64,000 nt of DNA from NCBI GenBank assembly GCA_934717555.1, contig CAKUYY010000004.1, forward strand, positions 1 to 64,000, read 5' to 3'. Positions 7,590-17,189 of the stretch are shown here, in pieces. The stretch's first letter is position 1. Every line of letters begins with the position of its first letter. Both the position numbers and the translations under genes were made by a program. This stretch comes from an uncultured Clostridium sp. (GTDB lineage: Bacteria; Bacillota; Clostridia; Oscillospirales; Acutalibacteraceae). The notes under the pieces were generated by a model that did not search any database, was not told where the DNA came from, and was given only the letters and a program-made list of their open reading frames with translations.

Positions 7590-8695
7590 TGAACAGCGAA
7601 GTATTTGAAGCCCTGGCCCTTTTGGAAAAGGAAAGAGGAATTCCAGTGGACTTCATGCTGGATAAGATCAAAAAGGCTATTTTGACAGCCTGTAAGAACA
7701 GCTATAACGGTAATGAGGACGCGGTGATCAATATGGATCCCGCCACCGGGACGTTTGAAGTGTACTTAAGAAAAACCGTGGCGGAGGAAGTTGCAGATAA
7801 AGGAAAGGAGATTTCCCTGCTGGATGCCCGCAAGATCGATCCTAATGCGGCTGTAGGAGATAAAGTCGGCGTACATCTGAACACCAAGGAATTTGGCCGA
7901 ATCGCGGCGCAGACCGCCCGGAACATCATCCGTCAGGGAATCCGCGACGGCGAGCGCGGGCAGGTGATGCAGGAATTCCAGAGCCGTCATCAGGAATTGG
8001 TGACCGCCGCGGTAGAGCGTATTGATCCCCGTACTGGGGCTGCTACGCTGAAAATCGGCAAAGCGGAGGCGGTACTTCCCAAGAGTGAGCAGGTGGGGAC
8101 GGAGGACCTTAAAGAAGGCGATCATATCAAAGTATATGTGGTGGATGTCCGGGAAGGGGAAAAAGGCCCCCGCGCTATCATTTCCCGTACCCATCCGGAT
8201 CTGGTGAAACGCCTGTTTGAGACGGAAGTGCCGGAAATTTACGATGGTACCGTGGAAATCAAATCGGTCTCCAGAGAAGCCGGTTCCCGCACCAAACTGG
8301 CGGTACACAGCCGTAATGCGGATGTGGACGCGGTCGGGGCCTGTATTGGTCCCCGCGGCGCCCGGGTTGGGGCTGTAGTCAACGAGTTGGGCGGGGAAAA
8401 AATCGATATTGTGGAATACGATGAGGATCCGGCGAAATTTATCGCTTCTGCATTATCTCCCGCCGATGTCCTGAGCGTGGAGGTCGATCCAGAGGGAAAC
8501 CATGCCTGCCATGTGACCGTGCCGGACAGCCAGCTGTCTTTGGCGATTGGGAATAAGGGACAAAACGCCCGCTTGGCCGCGAAACTGACAGGGTGGAAAA
8601 TAGATATCCGTCCGGAAAGCGGATTCTACAAGAGCGAGGAAACTTTGGCGAAAGAAGCACAGGAGCAGACCGAAGAAGAAAAGATAGAGGAATAA
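7589..8695 (+). CDS. nusA: Transcription termination/antitermination factor NusA
   Basis: A 368-residue RNA polymerase-binding factor. Order of domains: N-terminal polymerase-binding domain (1-125), S1 domain (about 130-200), then two KH domains, with the KH1 signature CIGPRGARVGAVVNELGGEK and the KH2 segment LAIGNKGQNARLAAKLTGWKIDI. As usual for Firmicutes it lacks the C-terminal acidic repeats of enteric NusA. The start overlaps the rimP stop (TAATG). A 171-base spacer without a gene separates it from ylxR. Confidence 0.96.
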   Translation: MNSEVFEALALLEKERGIPVDFMLDKIKKAILTACKNSYNGNEDAVINMDPATGTFEVYLRKTVAEEVADKGKEISLLDARKIDPNAAVGDKVGVHLNTKEFGRIAAQTARNIIRQGIRDGERGQVMQEFQSRHQELVTAAVERIDPRTGAATLKIGKAEAVLPKSEQVGTEDLKEGDHIKVYVVDVREGEKGPRAIISRTHPDLVKRLFETEVPEIYDGTVEIKSVSREAGSRTKLAVHSRNADVDAVGACIGPRGARVGAVVNELGGEKIDIVEYDEDPAKFIASALSPADVLSVEVDPEGNHACHVTVPDSQLSLAIGNKGQNARLAAKLTGWKIDIRPESGFYKSEETLAKEAQEQTEEEKIEE

Positions 8696-8866
8696 AAGCG
8701 GAAATTTTTAATCAAATTGCTCTGCTTTTTAAGTGGGGCCCTACCGGTTTCTTTGCCTGTTTCCAGATTCAGAGTGGCTCTCTATGGGCAATGGAGAGGG
8801 ATTGGGTTCCAGAATAGATCATTGGGCGGATTCGCCTGGTGGAGGCTTGGAAAGGTGGAATGATGC

Positions 8867-9172
8867 ATGCGTCAGAAACGTGTCCCGATGCGGATGTGCA
8901 CGGGCTGTGGGGAGATGAAGCCGAAAAAAGAATTGGTTCGCGTGGTGAAGGCCCCGGACAGCAAAGATGAAAACGGCGCGGTAACGGCTCAGGGAGGAGT
9001 TTCCCTGGATTTAACAGGCCGGAAACCGGGGCGCGGTGCTTATGTATGCAGAAATATCACTTGTTTAAAGGCAGCGCGCAAGGCCAGAAAATTTGAACGG
9101 GCCTTCTCCTGTCAAATTCCCAGCGAGGTATATGACCAGATGGAGGAGGAATTGACTTCAAATGAGCAATGA
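8867..9172 (+). CDS. ylxR: YlxR family (DUF448) RNA-binding protein
   Basis: A 101-residue basic protein found between nusA and infB in most Firmicutes. The N-terminal RMCTGCGEMKPKKELVRVV and the later GRKPGRGAYVC are the family hallmarks, with Cys residues spaced as for a small folded domain. Family members are RNA-binding proteins, and the nusA-infB setting points to transcription or translation. The end overlaps ylxQ by 11 bases. Confidence 0.93.
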   Translation: MRQKRVPMRMCTGCGEMKPKKELVRVVKAPDSKDENGAVTAQGGVSLDLTGRKPGRGAYVCRNITCLKAARKARKFERAFSCQIPSEVYDQMEEELTSNEQ

Positions 9173-9488
9173 CCGTCTGTTGTCCCTATTGGGACTGGCC
9201 AGAAGAGCAGGACGGCTGACTATGGGAAACGACGCAGTGATCGGTTCTGTGGAAGAGGGAGTTTCCGCGCTGGTATTGCTGGCGGAAGATTTATCGCCTC
9301 GTACCGTGAAAGGTGTGGAACTAGCGGCACAGAACGCTTGTGTAGACACAATGCGGATCGTACAGACTATGGATCAGATTAGTATGGCCTTAGGCAAACG
9401 GTGTGGGGTGGTTTCCATCAATGACACAGGCTTTGCCAAAAAAGCACGCACGCTGATTACAATGAGCAGGGAGGAAACCAATATATGA
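9162..9488 (+). CDS. ylxQ: L7Ae-family K-turn RNA-binding protein YlxQ
   Basis: A 108-residue L7Ae/L30e-fold protein ([18 protein letters not shown] at the start, then [11 protein letters not shown]). Relatives bind kink-turn RNAs; the cellular target of YlxQ is unsettled. Overlaps ylxR by 11 bases upstream and infB by four bases (ATGA) downstream, so translation is likely coupled along the operon. Confidence 0.92.
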   Translation: MSNDRLLSLLGLARRAGRLTMGNDAVIGSVEEGVSALVLLAEDLSPRTVKGVELAAQNACVDTMRIVQTMDQISMALGKRCGVVSINDTGFAKKARTLITMSREETNI

Positions 9489-11968
9489 TGATGAAATATC
9501 GGGTACATGAGGTGGCCAAAGATCTCAATGTGCCCAGCAAGGAAATTGTAGACCTGTTGCAGAAACACTTTGGAGAAGTAAAGAAACATATGACAGCCTT
9601 AAATGAGGAAGAACTGGATGTCATTTTTGAACATTATACACAGGCCCGTGAGGTAGAAAGCTTTAATCAATATTTTGCACAGAAAGAGCAGAAAGCTTCC
9701 GAACAGGATCAACAGCCCGCCCAGGAAGCTCCCGCCAAAAAGCCGGAAAAGAAAGAGCCCAAAAAGGCAGCGCAACCTGTAAAAAAACAGGAGAAACCTG
9801 CCGCTCAGAAACAAAACGTTGAACAGAAGAACCAGAATAATAAGCGCCGCCCGGCTGCACAGGGAAAGAATGCCCAAGGTGGGCAAGCGCAGCAAAAACC
9901 GGCAGCCCAGAAAAAAGCGGCGACTGCCCCTCAGCAGCGGCCTGCAGCGCCTGTACAGAATAACGCGCCGGAAAATGAATCCAATGTGGTGACCAAACCG
10001 GCAGGCCGGATTATCAACACGCGTTCTACCAATGTAAATATTGATAAGTACAATGAAAAATACGACCGGCTGGCCTCTGAAAAAGTGAAGGTAGATAATA
10101 CCGTACAGAAGCAGAAGATTACCCAGCGTTCTCAGCAGAGGGGAAAACCCCGCAATTCCAGGAAAGAAACGGAAGCGGAACGCCTGCGCCGTATTGCCAT
10201 GGAACGCAAGGCCAAACCTATTACGGTGTCGATTCCGGATGAAATCACTGTGGGAGAGCTGGCTCTGCGTTTGAAAGCTACGGCTGCGGAGGTCATCAAA
10301 AAGCTGATGATGATGGGGTCCATGTGTACGGTAAACGATGTCATTGACTTTGATACCGCTTCCCTGGTAGCCATGGAATTCCATGCCAAAGTAGAAAAAG
10401 AAGTGGTTGTCACCATTGAGGACCGCATCATTGACGACAGTGAGGACGAAGATGATAACCTGGTTCCCAGAGCGCCGGTAGTGGTGGTCATGGGTCACGT
10501 TGACCATGGCAAGACCTCTCTGCTGGATGCTATCCGCCACGCCAATGTCACAGCGGGAGAAGCCGGCGGAATTACACAGCATATCGGTGCTTACCGGGTG
10601 TCCATCAATGACAGGGAGATTACGTTCCTGGATACCCCCGGCCATGAAGCGTTTACCACCATGCGTGCCAGAGGCGCCCAGGTGACAGACATTGCAATCC
10701 TGGTGGTTGCGGCGGACGATGGTATTATGCCTCAGACGGTGGAGGCCATCAACCATGCGAAAGCCGCGGGGGTTTCAGTGGTGGTGGCCATCAATAAGAT
10801 GGATAAACCGGCCGCTGATCCCGACCGTGTGAAACAACAGCTCACCGAATACGAATTGGTTCCGGAAGAATGGGGCGGAGATACCCCTTGCATCCCGGTA
10901 TCCGCCGTTACCAAGAAAGGGATCGACGACCTTCTGGAAATGGTGCTCCTGATCGCGGATATGAAAGAGCTCAAGGCAAACCCAGACCGCGCGGGAAAAG
11001 GTACTGTGATAGAGGCGCGCCTGGATAAAGGGCGTGGTCCTATCGCTACGGTGCTGGTTCAGAATGGTACGTTAAAAGTTGGGGATATTATTGTTGCGGG
11101 TACTTCTGTAGGCCGTGTACGCGCGATGATGAATGACCGGGGAGAGCGCGTCAAGTCGGCGGGTCCTTCTGTTCCAGTAGAGATCACCGGCCTGGATGAT
11201 GTTCCCACCGGAGGAGATACCTTTAACTGTGTATCCGACGAGCGCCTGGCGCGTGAATTGGTGGAACAGCGCCGTAATAAGATTAAGGAAGAGCAGTTCA
11301 ACTCTCAGACCAAGATTACACTGGATAACCTATTTGACCAGATGCAGCAGGGAGAGATGAAGGAACTGAAGATCATTGTGAAAGCGGATGTACAGGGTTC
11401 TGTGGAGGCGGTTCGCCAATCCCTGCTGAAGCTGACCAATGATGAGGTGCGCGTCAATGTTATCCATGGGGGCGTAGGCGCCATCAACGAATCCGACGTC
11501 ATGCTGGCCAACGCGTCCAACGCCATTATTGTAGGATTTAATGTGCGTCCCGATCCGGTAGCCGCGGAAAATGCGGAGCGCGACGGGGTGGATATGCGCC
11601 TGTACCGCGTAATTTATGATTGCATTGAAGAGATTGAATCCGCTATGAAGGGTATGCTGGCGCCTAAATACCGCGAAAACCTGCTGGGGCGTGTGGAATG
11701 CCGCCAGGTATATAAGATCAGCAATGTGGGGGTAATCGCTGGTTCCTACGTGCTAAACGGAAAGGTAACCCGCAACGCCCAGATCCGCGTGGTGCGCGAC
11801 GGTATCGTCATTGCGGAAGACAAGATGTCCTCTTTGCGCCGCTTTAAAGACGATGTCAAAGAAGTGGCCCAGGGCTACGAGTGCGGTATCGGGTTGGAGA
11901 AATTCAACGATATCAAGGAAGGCGATATTTTTGAAGCCTTCGTGATGGAAGAATACAGAGAAGATTAA
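9485..11968 (+). CDS. infB: Translation initiation factor IF-2
   Basis: An 827-residue GTPase that brings initiator tRNA to the 30S subunit. The first 60 residues are the IF2N domain, followed by a long Lys/Ala/Gln-rich low-complexity linker (about 75-165), a second IF2N (about 250-300), the G domain starting at GHVDHGKT (near residue 337) with DTPGHE and NKMD motifs, and the beta-barrel and C-terminal tRNA-binding domains. GGAGG precedes the first of three consecutive ATG codons by about ten bases; the first one gives the ATGA overlap with ylxQ. Confidence 0.97.
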   Translation: MMMKYRVHEVAKDLNVPSKEIVDLLQKHFGEVKKHMTALNEEELDVIFEHYTQAREVESFNQYFAQKEQKASEQDQQPAQEAPAKKPEKKEPKKAAQPVKKQEKPAAQKQNVEQKNQNNKRRPAAQGKNAQGGQAQQKPAAQKKAATAPQQRPAAPVQNNAPENESNVVTKPAGRIINTRSTNVNIDKYNEKYDRLASEKVKVDNTVQKQKITQRSQQRGKPRNSRKETEAERLRRIAMERKAKPITVSIPDEITVGELALRLKATAAEVIKKLMMMGSMCTVNDVIDFDTASLVAMEFHAKVEKEVVVTIEDRIIDDSEDEDDNLVPRAPVVVVMGHVDHGKTSLLDAIRHANVTAGEAGGITQHIGAYRVSINDREITFLDTPGHEAFTTMRARGAQVTDIAILVVAADDGIMPQTVEAINHAKAAGVSVVVAINKMDKPAADPDRVKQQLTEYELVPEEWGGDTPCIPVSAVTKKGIDDLLEMVLLIADMKELKANPDRAGKGTVIEARLDKGRGPIATVLVQNGTLKVGDIIVAGTSVGRVRAMMNDRGERVKSAGPSVPVEITGLDDVPTGGDTFNCVSDERLARELVEQRRNKIKEEQFNSQTKITLDNLFDQMQQGEMKELKIIVKADVQGSVEAVRQSLLKLTNDEVRVNVIHGGVGAINESDVMLANASNAIIVGFNVRPDPVAAENAERDGVDMRLYRVIYDCIEEIESAMKGMLAPKYRENLLGRVECRQVYKISNVGVIAGSYVLNGKVTRNAQIRVVRDGIVIAEDKMSSLRRFKDDVKEVAQGYECGIGLEKFNDIKEGDIFEAFVMEEYRED

Positions 11969-11974
11969 ACAGAG

Positions 11975-12008
11975 CTTTCCGGTATTTCGGAAATGGAATA
12001 CCGGAAAG
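11975..12008 (+). other. Stable hairpin between infB and rbfA
   Basis: A perfect 12-base stem (11975-11986 with 11997-12008) with a 10-base loop and no T-run, followed by a second, imperfect hairpin at about 12028-12063. More likely an RNA-processing or stabilising element than a terminator, since rbfA continues the operon. Confidence 0.5.
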
Positions 12009-12089
12009 GTTGCCAGAGAAAAACAGGAAGGGAAAGGGGCGCAAAGCCGCTGTTCCCTTTCTGCTTTTCCATATTATCGGAGGTTAAAA

Positions 12090-12452
12090 ATGGCTAGTCA
12101 TCGTATTGACCGGACAACGGAAGATATTAAGCGGGAACTCACCGCAATTTTTCGGGAATTAAAAGACCCTCGTGTGCAGGGGATCCTGCTCAGCGTGGTG
12201 AGGGTAGAAGTTACCAGCGACCTGTCTTATTGTAAGATTTATGTCAGCGCTATGGAAGGATTGGAAAAGGCGAAAAATGCCGTTCAGGGTCTGAAATCCG
12301 CCGCAGGATTTATTCGCCATGAACTCGGCAGCCGCCTGAGCCTGCGCCATGTTCCAGCCCTCCAATTTTTGGCCACGGATTCCATTGAATACAGCGCCAA
12401 TATTTCCAGGATGCTTCACGATTTAAGGAGTGAGGAAGAAGATGGAGAATAA
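12090..12452 (+). CDS. rbfA: 30S ribosome-binding factor RbfA
   Basis: A 120-residue KH-type protein for 16S rRNA 5' end maturation and cold adaptation. RIDRTTEDIKRELTAIFRELKDPR and the LSYCKIYVS strand are diagnostic. It starts after TCGGAGG and lies in the standard infB-rbfA-nrnA-truB order. The last codons overlap the start of nrnA. Confidence 0.95.
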   Translation: MASHRIDRTTEDIKRELTAIFRELKDPRVQGILLSVVRVEVTSDLSYCKIYVSAMEGLEKAKNAVQGLKSAAGFIRHELGSRLSLRHVPALQFLATDSIEYSANISRMLHDLRSEEEDGE

Positions 12453-13398
12453 TCTCAAGCAGGCGGCCGCTTTTTTTCAAGGGGCGGATGATTTTTATAT
12501 TCTTTCCCACCAATATCCCGACGGGGATACCCTCGGTTCCGCGGCCGCTTTATGCCGTGCGCTGAGAAAGATGGGGAAGCGGGCGCAGATGTACTGTCAC
12601 GACGCCGTCCCGGAAAAGTTCCAATACCTGGTGGAAGGGTTGGAGAAACAATGTTTTGAGCCTCAGGCGATTGTAGCGGTAGATGTGGCGGATACGCAGC
12701 TTTTGGGAAAAAGTATGATGAAATACGCCGACAGGATCAACTGGTGCATCGATCATCATGGCTCCAATACACATTACGCGGCCCATTGGGTGGTGGACCC
12801 TACCGCGGGAGCTACCGCGGAAATGATCTGCCGGCTGATCCAGGAAATGCAAGTGGAGATAGATCCCGAAATAGCGGGGTGCATTTATACAGGGATTACC
12901 ACCGATACCGGCTGTTTCCGTTATACCAATGCAACCCCTGCCACTTATCGCATCGCGGCAGATATGATGGAACTGGGGGCGCCCGCCGCTGATATCAACC
13001 GGATCATGTTTGATACCAAATCAAGGGTCCGTATGGAGCTGGAACGCCGGGTGCTGGATACGATGGCATTTTACTGTCATGATAAATGCGCGGTAATCTC
13101 TGTGACCCGCCAAATGATGCGGGAATCCGGCGGGACAGACGAAGATATGGATGGAATTGCATCCCTGCCAAGACAGGTGGAAGGGGTACTGGTAGGCGTT
13201 ACGATACGGGAAAAAGAGGACGGTTCCTTTAAAATATCCATGCGTACCAACAACGGGGTCAACGCTTCCCAGATTTGCGCCCGGTTTGGCGGCGGCGGCC
13301 ATCCGGCGGCGGCAGGATGTACCATACAGGGAAGCCTGGAGGAAGTGCGTGACCAAATTGTGCGGGCTATTGAGGATGTTCTGGGGGAAACGGTATGA
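12442..13398 (+). CDS. nrnA: Bifunctional oligoribonuclease / pAp phosphatase NrnA (DHH family)
   Basis: A 318-residue manganese phosphoesterase that degrades nanoRNAs and 3'-phosphoadenosine 5'-phosphate. The DHH motif CIDHHGSN and the DHHA1 signature GGGGHPAAAGC are intact, and the early HQYPDGDTLGS supplies further metal ligands. I chose the ATG at 12442 (MENNLKQ); a GTG at 12430 is in frame but abuts AAGGAG. The gene overlaps rbfA by 11 bases and truB by four. Confidence 0.94.
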   Translation: MENNLKQAAAFFQGADDFYILSHQYPDGDTLGSAAALCRALRKMGKRAQMYCHDAVPEKFQYLVEGLEKQCFEPQAIVAVDVADTQLLGKSMMKYADRINWCIDHHGSNTHYAAHWVVDPTAGATAEMICRLIQEMQVEIDPEIAGCIYTGITTDTGCFRYTNATPATYRIAADMMELGAPAADINRIMFDTKSRVRMELERRVLDTMAFYCHDKCAVISVTRQMMRESGGTDEDMDGIASLPRQVEGVLVGVTIREKEDGSFKISMRTNNGVNASQICARFGGGGHPAAAGCTIQGSLEEVRDQIVRAIEDVLGETV

Positions 13399-14315
13399 AT
13401 GGGGTTCTGGTAATTGACAAGCCCCAAGATCACACTTCTTTTGATATCGTAGCGATTGTACGCCGGCTTGCCAGACAGAAAAAAGTGGGACATACAGGGA
13501 CACTGGACCCTATGGCTACCGGGGTACTCCCGCTGCTGCTGGGTACGGCGACCAGGGCGCAGTCCCTGGTTCCCGATACCGACAAAGAATATCTGGCTGG
13601 GTTTCAACTGGGAATCGTCACAGATACCCAGGACAGCACAGGGACTGTGCTCAGCAGGCGGGAGGCGCAGGTGGACAGGCAGAGGCTGGAAGAGGCTTTG
13701 TGCCAATTTAAAGGGGATATTTTACAGGTCCCTCCCATGTATTCGGCCGTGCAGAAGGACGGGGTGCGCCTGTACGATTTGGCCCGGAAAGGGATTGTTG
13801 TGGAGCGGGAGGCCCGCCCAATTCGTATCCATCAGCTAACCCTTCTGGATTATCAGCCGGAAACCGCAACCGGCACGATGAGGATACATTGTTCCAAGGG
13901 TACTTATATCCGCACACTATGCCATGATGTGGGGGAAATGCTGGGCTGCGGGGGCGTGATGACCTCGCTGCGGCGTACAATAGCATGTGGTTTTTCCCTG
14001 GGGGACAGCGTTTCCCTGGAAGAGGCCAAAGTTTTGGCGGAAGAGGGAAACCTAGAAAAATATCTTCGTTCGACAGAAGGGCTGTTCCAAGGGTATCCTT
14101 TGGTGAAGGTGACGGGAAAACAGGCCAACCGATTCAAAAACGGCGGAGGCCTGATGCTGAGCAGGACGGGCGTTTTACAGCCTTATCAGGATGGAAGCCT
14201 TTATCGGGTACAGGACCCGGATCAAGAATTTCTGGGTCTGGGAGAGGTATCCTTGGAAAAGCAGGAATTATTGGTAAAAAAATTATTTTGTATGGAAACG
14301 AACCAGTCGAAATAG
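13395..14315 (+). CDS. truB: tRNA pseudouridine(55) synthase TruB
   Basis: A 306-residue enzyme that makes pseudouridine 55 in the T loop of tRNA. GVLVIDKPQDHTSFD and GHTGTLDPMATGVLP are present, the latter holding the catalytic Asp. The thumb segment and a short C-terminal PUA-like extension follow, with length as expected. Starts within the nrnA stop (ATGA). Confidence 0.96.
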   Translation: MNGVLVIDKPQDHTSFDIVAIVRRLARQKKVGHTGTLDPMATGVLPLLLGTATRAQSLVPDTDKEYLAGFQLGIVTDTQDSTGTVLSRREAQVDRQRLEEALCQFKGDILQVPPMYSAVQKDGVRLYDLARKGIVVEREARPIRIHQLTLLDYQPETATGTMRIHCSKGTYIRTLCHDVGEMLGCGGVMTSLRRTIACGFSLGDSVSLEEAKVLAEEGNLEKYLRSTEGLFQGYPLVKVTGKQANRFKNGGGLMLSRTGVLQPYQDGSLYRVQDPDQEFLGLGEVSLEKQELLVKKLFCMETNQSK

Positions 14316-14583
14316 TCGGTTCGGGTATAATTGATAGAACAATATTATCAAGAAAAAAGGCAACAGTAAAGTTTTGTGCAAGCATTTTAGAGGCTTGCGG
14401 GGTGTCTGTCGAAAGGAAGATATCCGGCGGGGTGTTTGGCCGAGAGAAATCCGACTCAGGCCATTCCCATTTTCTGTTGGATTGCGGTCGTTCGTCAAGG
14501 ACAAATTCTTTTTTATTATCTGCAATCGGAATAATGTTTTAGGTTGGTTTGAAATTAAGAAAAGCGGGGAGGCCGTGCTGTCA
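14316..14583 (+). other. Spacer between truB and ribF
   Basis: 268 bases without a credible gene. It contains a small hairpin (GCAAGC...GCTTGC near 14378-14398). I saw no FMN riboswitch elements. Possibly an internal promoter lies here, but no convincing -35/-10 pair stands out. Confidence 0.35.
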
Positions 14584-15507
14584 ATGATACAATATGAAGA
14601 GCTGTGCCCGTCATCCTGTCCTACTGCGGTGGCGCTGGGCTTTTTTGACGGACTTCATCGGGGGCATACGGCCGTAATAGGGCAGGCGGTCCAGGAAAAA
14701 CAGAATGGATTGATGCCAGTGGTATTTACTTTTCCGGATAGCCCTCAGAGGGAATTGTCCGGCAGCGGGGCGCCTAGGCTGTTGGTATTGCCGGAAAGGG
14801 CCAGGCTGCTGGAAAAAATGGGTGTGGAATATCTCTATCAGATTCCTTTTTCCCGGATGATGGATATAAGTCCGGAAGAATTTGTTTCTCATATTTTACG
14901 GGATATCTTAAAAGCTCAAAAGGTATTCTGCGGATTCAATTATCATTTTGGAAAAGGCGGAAGGGCGGACAGCCGCGACTTAAAAAGGCTTTGCAGGCGA
15001 GAGGGGATAGAAACGGTTTCCCTGGAACCTGTGCTGGAACAGGGGACCCCGGTCAGTTCCACACGTATCCGCAATATGGTGGAGACAGGAGACATTGAAA
15101 GCGCTAACAGAATGTTAGGCCGCCCTTTCTTTTATGAGGGAGAAGTGATAAATGGCAGAAAATTGGGCAGGCTGCTGGGAACCCCTACCCTGAACCAGCT
15201 TTTCCCGGAAGGCTTTATTCTGCCCCGTTTCGGCGTATATGCGGCCTTAGTTTCCTGTGATGGTTGGACGACCAGCGGTGTTACCAACATCGGCGTAAAA
15301 CCCACGGTTGGATCTCCTGACCCTTTATCGGAGACGTGGATGCCGGACTATCGGGGAAAGGAACTGTATGGTGAAAGGGTCAAGATACAGTTGCTGCGCT
15401 TTTTACGTCCAGAAAAAAAGTTTGAGGATCTGGAGCAGTTACGACAGGCAATTCTATCTGATGGAGAACGGGCCCGGGAAATTTGCCGCGGCTATTTGCA
15501 GGATTAG
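14584..15507 (+). CDS. ribF: Bifunctional riboflavin kinase / FAD synthetase RibF
   Basis: A 307-residue enzyme that makes FMN and FAD. The N-terminal nucleotidyltransferase domain shows LGFFDGLHRGHTAVI and the downstream SSTRIRNMVETGDI. The C-terminal kinase domain shows GRKLGRLLGTPT and TNIGVKPTV. The usual ETH of the kinase domain reads ETW here. I placed the start at ATG 14584, eleven bases after GGGGAGG; GTG at 14575 is the alternative. The frame stays open upstream of it, but those codons do not resemble the family. A terminator follows. Confidence 0.93.
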   Translation: MIQYEELCPSSCPTAVALGFFDGLHRGHTAVIGQAVQEKQNGLMPVVFTFPDSPQRELSGSGAPRLLVLPERARLLEKMGVEYLYQIPFSRMMDISPEEFVSHILRDILKAQKVFCGFNYHFGKGGRADSRDLKRLCRREGIETVSLEPVLEQGTPVSSTRIRNMVETGDIESANRMLGRPFFYEGEVINGRKLGRLLGTPTLNQLFPEGFILPRFGVYAALVSCDGWTTSGVTNIGVKPTVGSPDPLSETWMPDYRGKELYGERVKIQLLRFLRPEKKFEDLEQLRQAILSDGERAREICRGYLQD

Positions 15508-15563
15508 GAAAAAGTATGAACCGGAAGTAGATTAGGAAAGCAAAATAGAGAGAATCTAATTAA

Positions 15564-15604
15564 AAAAAGAGCTGCCTTATGAAAAAATAAGGCAGCTCTT
15601 TTTC
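15564..15604. terminator. Bidirectional terminator between ribF and alr
   Basis: The stem AAAGAGCTGCCTTA pairs with its complement across GAAAAA-type loop sequence, with A-run on the left and T-run on the right. It closes both convergent genes. Confidence 0.9.
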
Positions 15605-15614
15605 AATACAACTT

Positions 15615-16802
15615 TTAGGGACAGATATAATCCAATTCCCCGACGATTTGCCCGTTTTGGTAATAGATACGGGGGACGCGTTTTCCAATAAGACATACGG
15701 TTTCGTAATTGATGGTATCGCAAAGGGAAGAGAGTTCCTCTACAGGGATACAGGCCCCCTGATCCGTACCGAACACGGTAACGGCATCTCCTTCCTGAAT
15801 ACCATCGATGGAGGATACGTCCAGCATCAGCTGATCCATACAAATGCGGCCGATAATGGGGACCCGCTTGCCATGCACCAGCATTTCCGCCCGGCTGGAA
15901 AGATTGCGGGAATACCCGTCGGCGTACCCGATAGGTACTGTAGCAATTTTAGTGGAAGCCTGAGTGTGATAGGTACATCCATAACTGACCGCCGTGCCGG
16001 GGTTAACTGTTTTTAACATGGAAACCACGGATTTCAGCTGCATGGCGGGACGCAGGTCAATATGCCGGCGAATTTTAGTGGAAGGGAAGAGCCCGTATAA
16101 AATAACGCCGCACCGCACCATATCCAGGCTCATCTGGGGATAGTCCAAAACAGCGCCGCTGTTGCAGCAATGACGCAGTGGAATGGAAACACCGCGGCGT
16201 TTCAACTCTTCCACGACAGACATAAAACAACGGAATTGACGCAGCGTACAGGCTTCTCCGTCTTCCGCCTCATCAGCTACGGCGAAATGCGTAAAAATAC
16301 CTTCAGGGACGAAAGCGTCCATATTGGCGATCCGCTGGGCGGTATCAGCAGCTATTGCGCACTGCTCCTCTGTTTGGCATATCAATCCGATACGGCTCAT
16401 CCCGGTATCCAGCTTGATATGGATTTTTACGGTTACGCCGCTGTTTTTGGCGTGATAAGCGAGGTGCTGGGCGTATTCTTCGGAAAATACAGCCTGGGAA
16501 ATGTCATGTTCGCTCAATTGCTTTGCCATTTCCACCGGGGTATATCCTAAAATCAGAATGGGGGTGCGAATACCGGAATTTCGCAGCTGAAGGGCTTCAG
16601 CGAAATTGGAAACGGCAAACCAGTCGGCGCCGAGCTTTTCATATTCCCGGGCGATCCATTGGGCCCCGTGCCCATAGGCGTCCGCCTTGATGACACACAT
16701 CATTTTACTTTTTTCTGGGATACACGCCCGGATGGCATGATAGTTATGGGCGATGGCATCCAGATCAATTTCCGCCCAGGTACGCTTTAAAAAGGAATTC
16801 AT
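15615..16802 (-). CDS. alr: Alanine racemase
   Basis: A 395-residue fold-type III PLP enzyme supplying D-alanine for peptidoglycan. The PLP lysine is Lys39 in VIKADAYGHGA. The second catalytic base is the Tyr of AVSYGCTY, after HIKLDTGMSRIG in the barrel domain. The start is ATG 16802, since GAGGGG stands three to eight bases upstream; a TTG 36 bases further up is in frame but lacks a ribosome site. It is transcribed toward ribF. Confidence 0.95.
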   Translation of the reverse strand: MNSFLKRTWAEIDLDAIAHNYHAIRACIPEKSKMMCVIKADAYGHGAQWIAREYEKLGADWFAVSNFAEALQLRNSGIRTPILILGYTPVEMAKQLSEHDISQAVFSEEYAQHLAYHAKNSGVTVKIHIKLDTGMSRIGLICQTEEQCAIAADTAQRIANMDAFVPEGIFTHFAVADEAEDGEACTLRQFRCFMSVVEELKRRGVSIPLRHCCNSGAVLDYPQMSLDMVRCGVILYGLFPSTKIRRHIDLRPAMQLKSVVSMLKTVNPGTAVSYGCTYHTQASTKIATVPIGYADGYSRNLSSRAEMLVHGKRVPIIGRICMDQLMLDVSSIDGIQEGDAVTVFGTDQGACIPVEELSSLCDTINYETVCLIGKRVPRIYYQNGQIVGELDYICP

Positions 16803-16916
16803 GTTTGCCCCTCGATTCTGCTGGAATAATTTAGACAAGTGTAATTATTTATTATAGTACCAGCTTTTCTATTCGTCAACCGAGATGAAACGGAAAAAAT
16901 ACGACAACAAATTTCT

Positions 16917-16946
16917 ATCATCTTTGCAGGCAATCATGCATATAAT
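16917..16946 (+). promoter_or_regulatory. Possible sigma-E/K-like sporulation promoter
   Basis: ATCATCTT (16917-16924), 14 bases, CATATAAT (16939-16946). This resembles the mother-cell sigma-E consensus (about GTCATATT, then CATACAAT) more than a sigma-A promoter, because no -35 hexamer sits 17 bases before TATAAT. It precedes a 38-codon small ORF. Pattern match from memory only. Confidence 0.35.
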
Positions 16947-16979
16947 GATAGAAATGTTTCTGCAAAGGAGGTGGGAAAC

Positions 16980-17096
16980 GTGTTGTTATGGAAGGAAAAC
17001 ATGCGCTTAGCGGAACATGAAGAGACCAGCTCAGACGTTGGAGATCTGGACGACTTTATTTTCAGCGGAGAGGAATGGCATATCAGCGAGCGTTAA
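16980..17096 (+). CDS. Small acidic protein of 38 residues, unknown
   Basis: A GTG-started frame of 38 codons with a very strong ribosome site, AAAGGAGGTGGG, ending four bases before the GTG. The product begins MLLWKENMRLAEHEE and ends GEEWHISER; it is acidic and has no membrane segment. A promoter-like element precedes it and a hairpin terminator follows at once, so it forms a complete small transcription unit. I do not recognise the family. The supporting facts are the ribosome site, the placement and the terminator; conservation has not been tested. Confidence 0.55.
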   Translation: MLLWKENMRLAEHEETSSDVGDLDDFIFSGEEWHISER

Positions 17097-17112
17097 AGAA
17101 ACAAAGAAAAAC

Positions 17113-17172
17113 CCACATGCAGGCAAAGTACTCCCCTTATGGGGAGTGCCAGACATGCGGGCGTTTTTACTG
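17113..17172 (+). terminator. Terminator after the 38-codon ORF
   Basis: ACTCCCC pairs with GGGGAGT around TTAT, with an imperfect outer helix (CCC, CATG, GGC segments) and TTTTTA after it. Confidence 0.6.
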
Positions 17173-17189
17173 TATGCTACAGGGGGAAT

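Noticed and set aside
9599..10756. A 385-codon minus-strand frame opposite infB
   Set aside because: Antisense shadow of infB, rich in Phe and Arg, no domain and no ribosome site.
14316..14583. FMN riboswitch before ribF
   Set aside because: None of the conserved RFN-element segments is there; only a six-pair hairpin was found.
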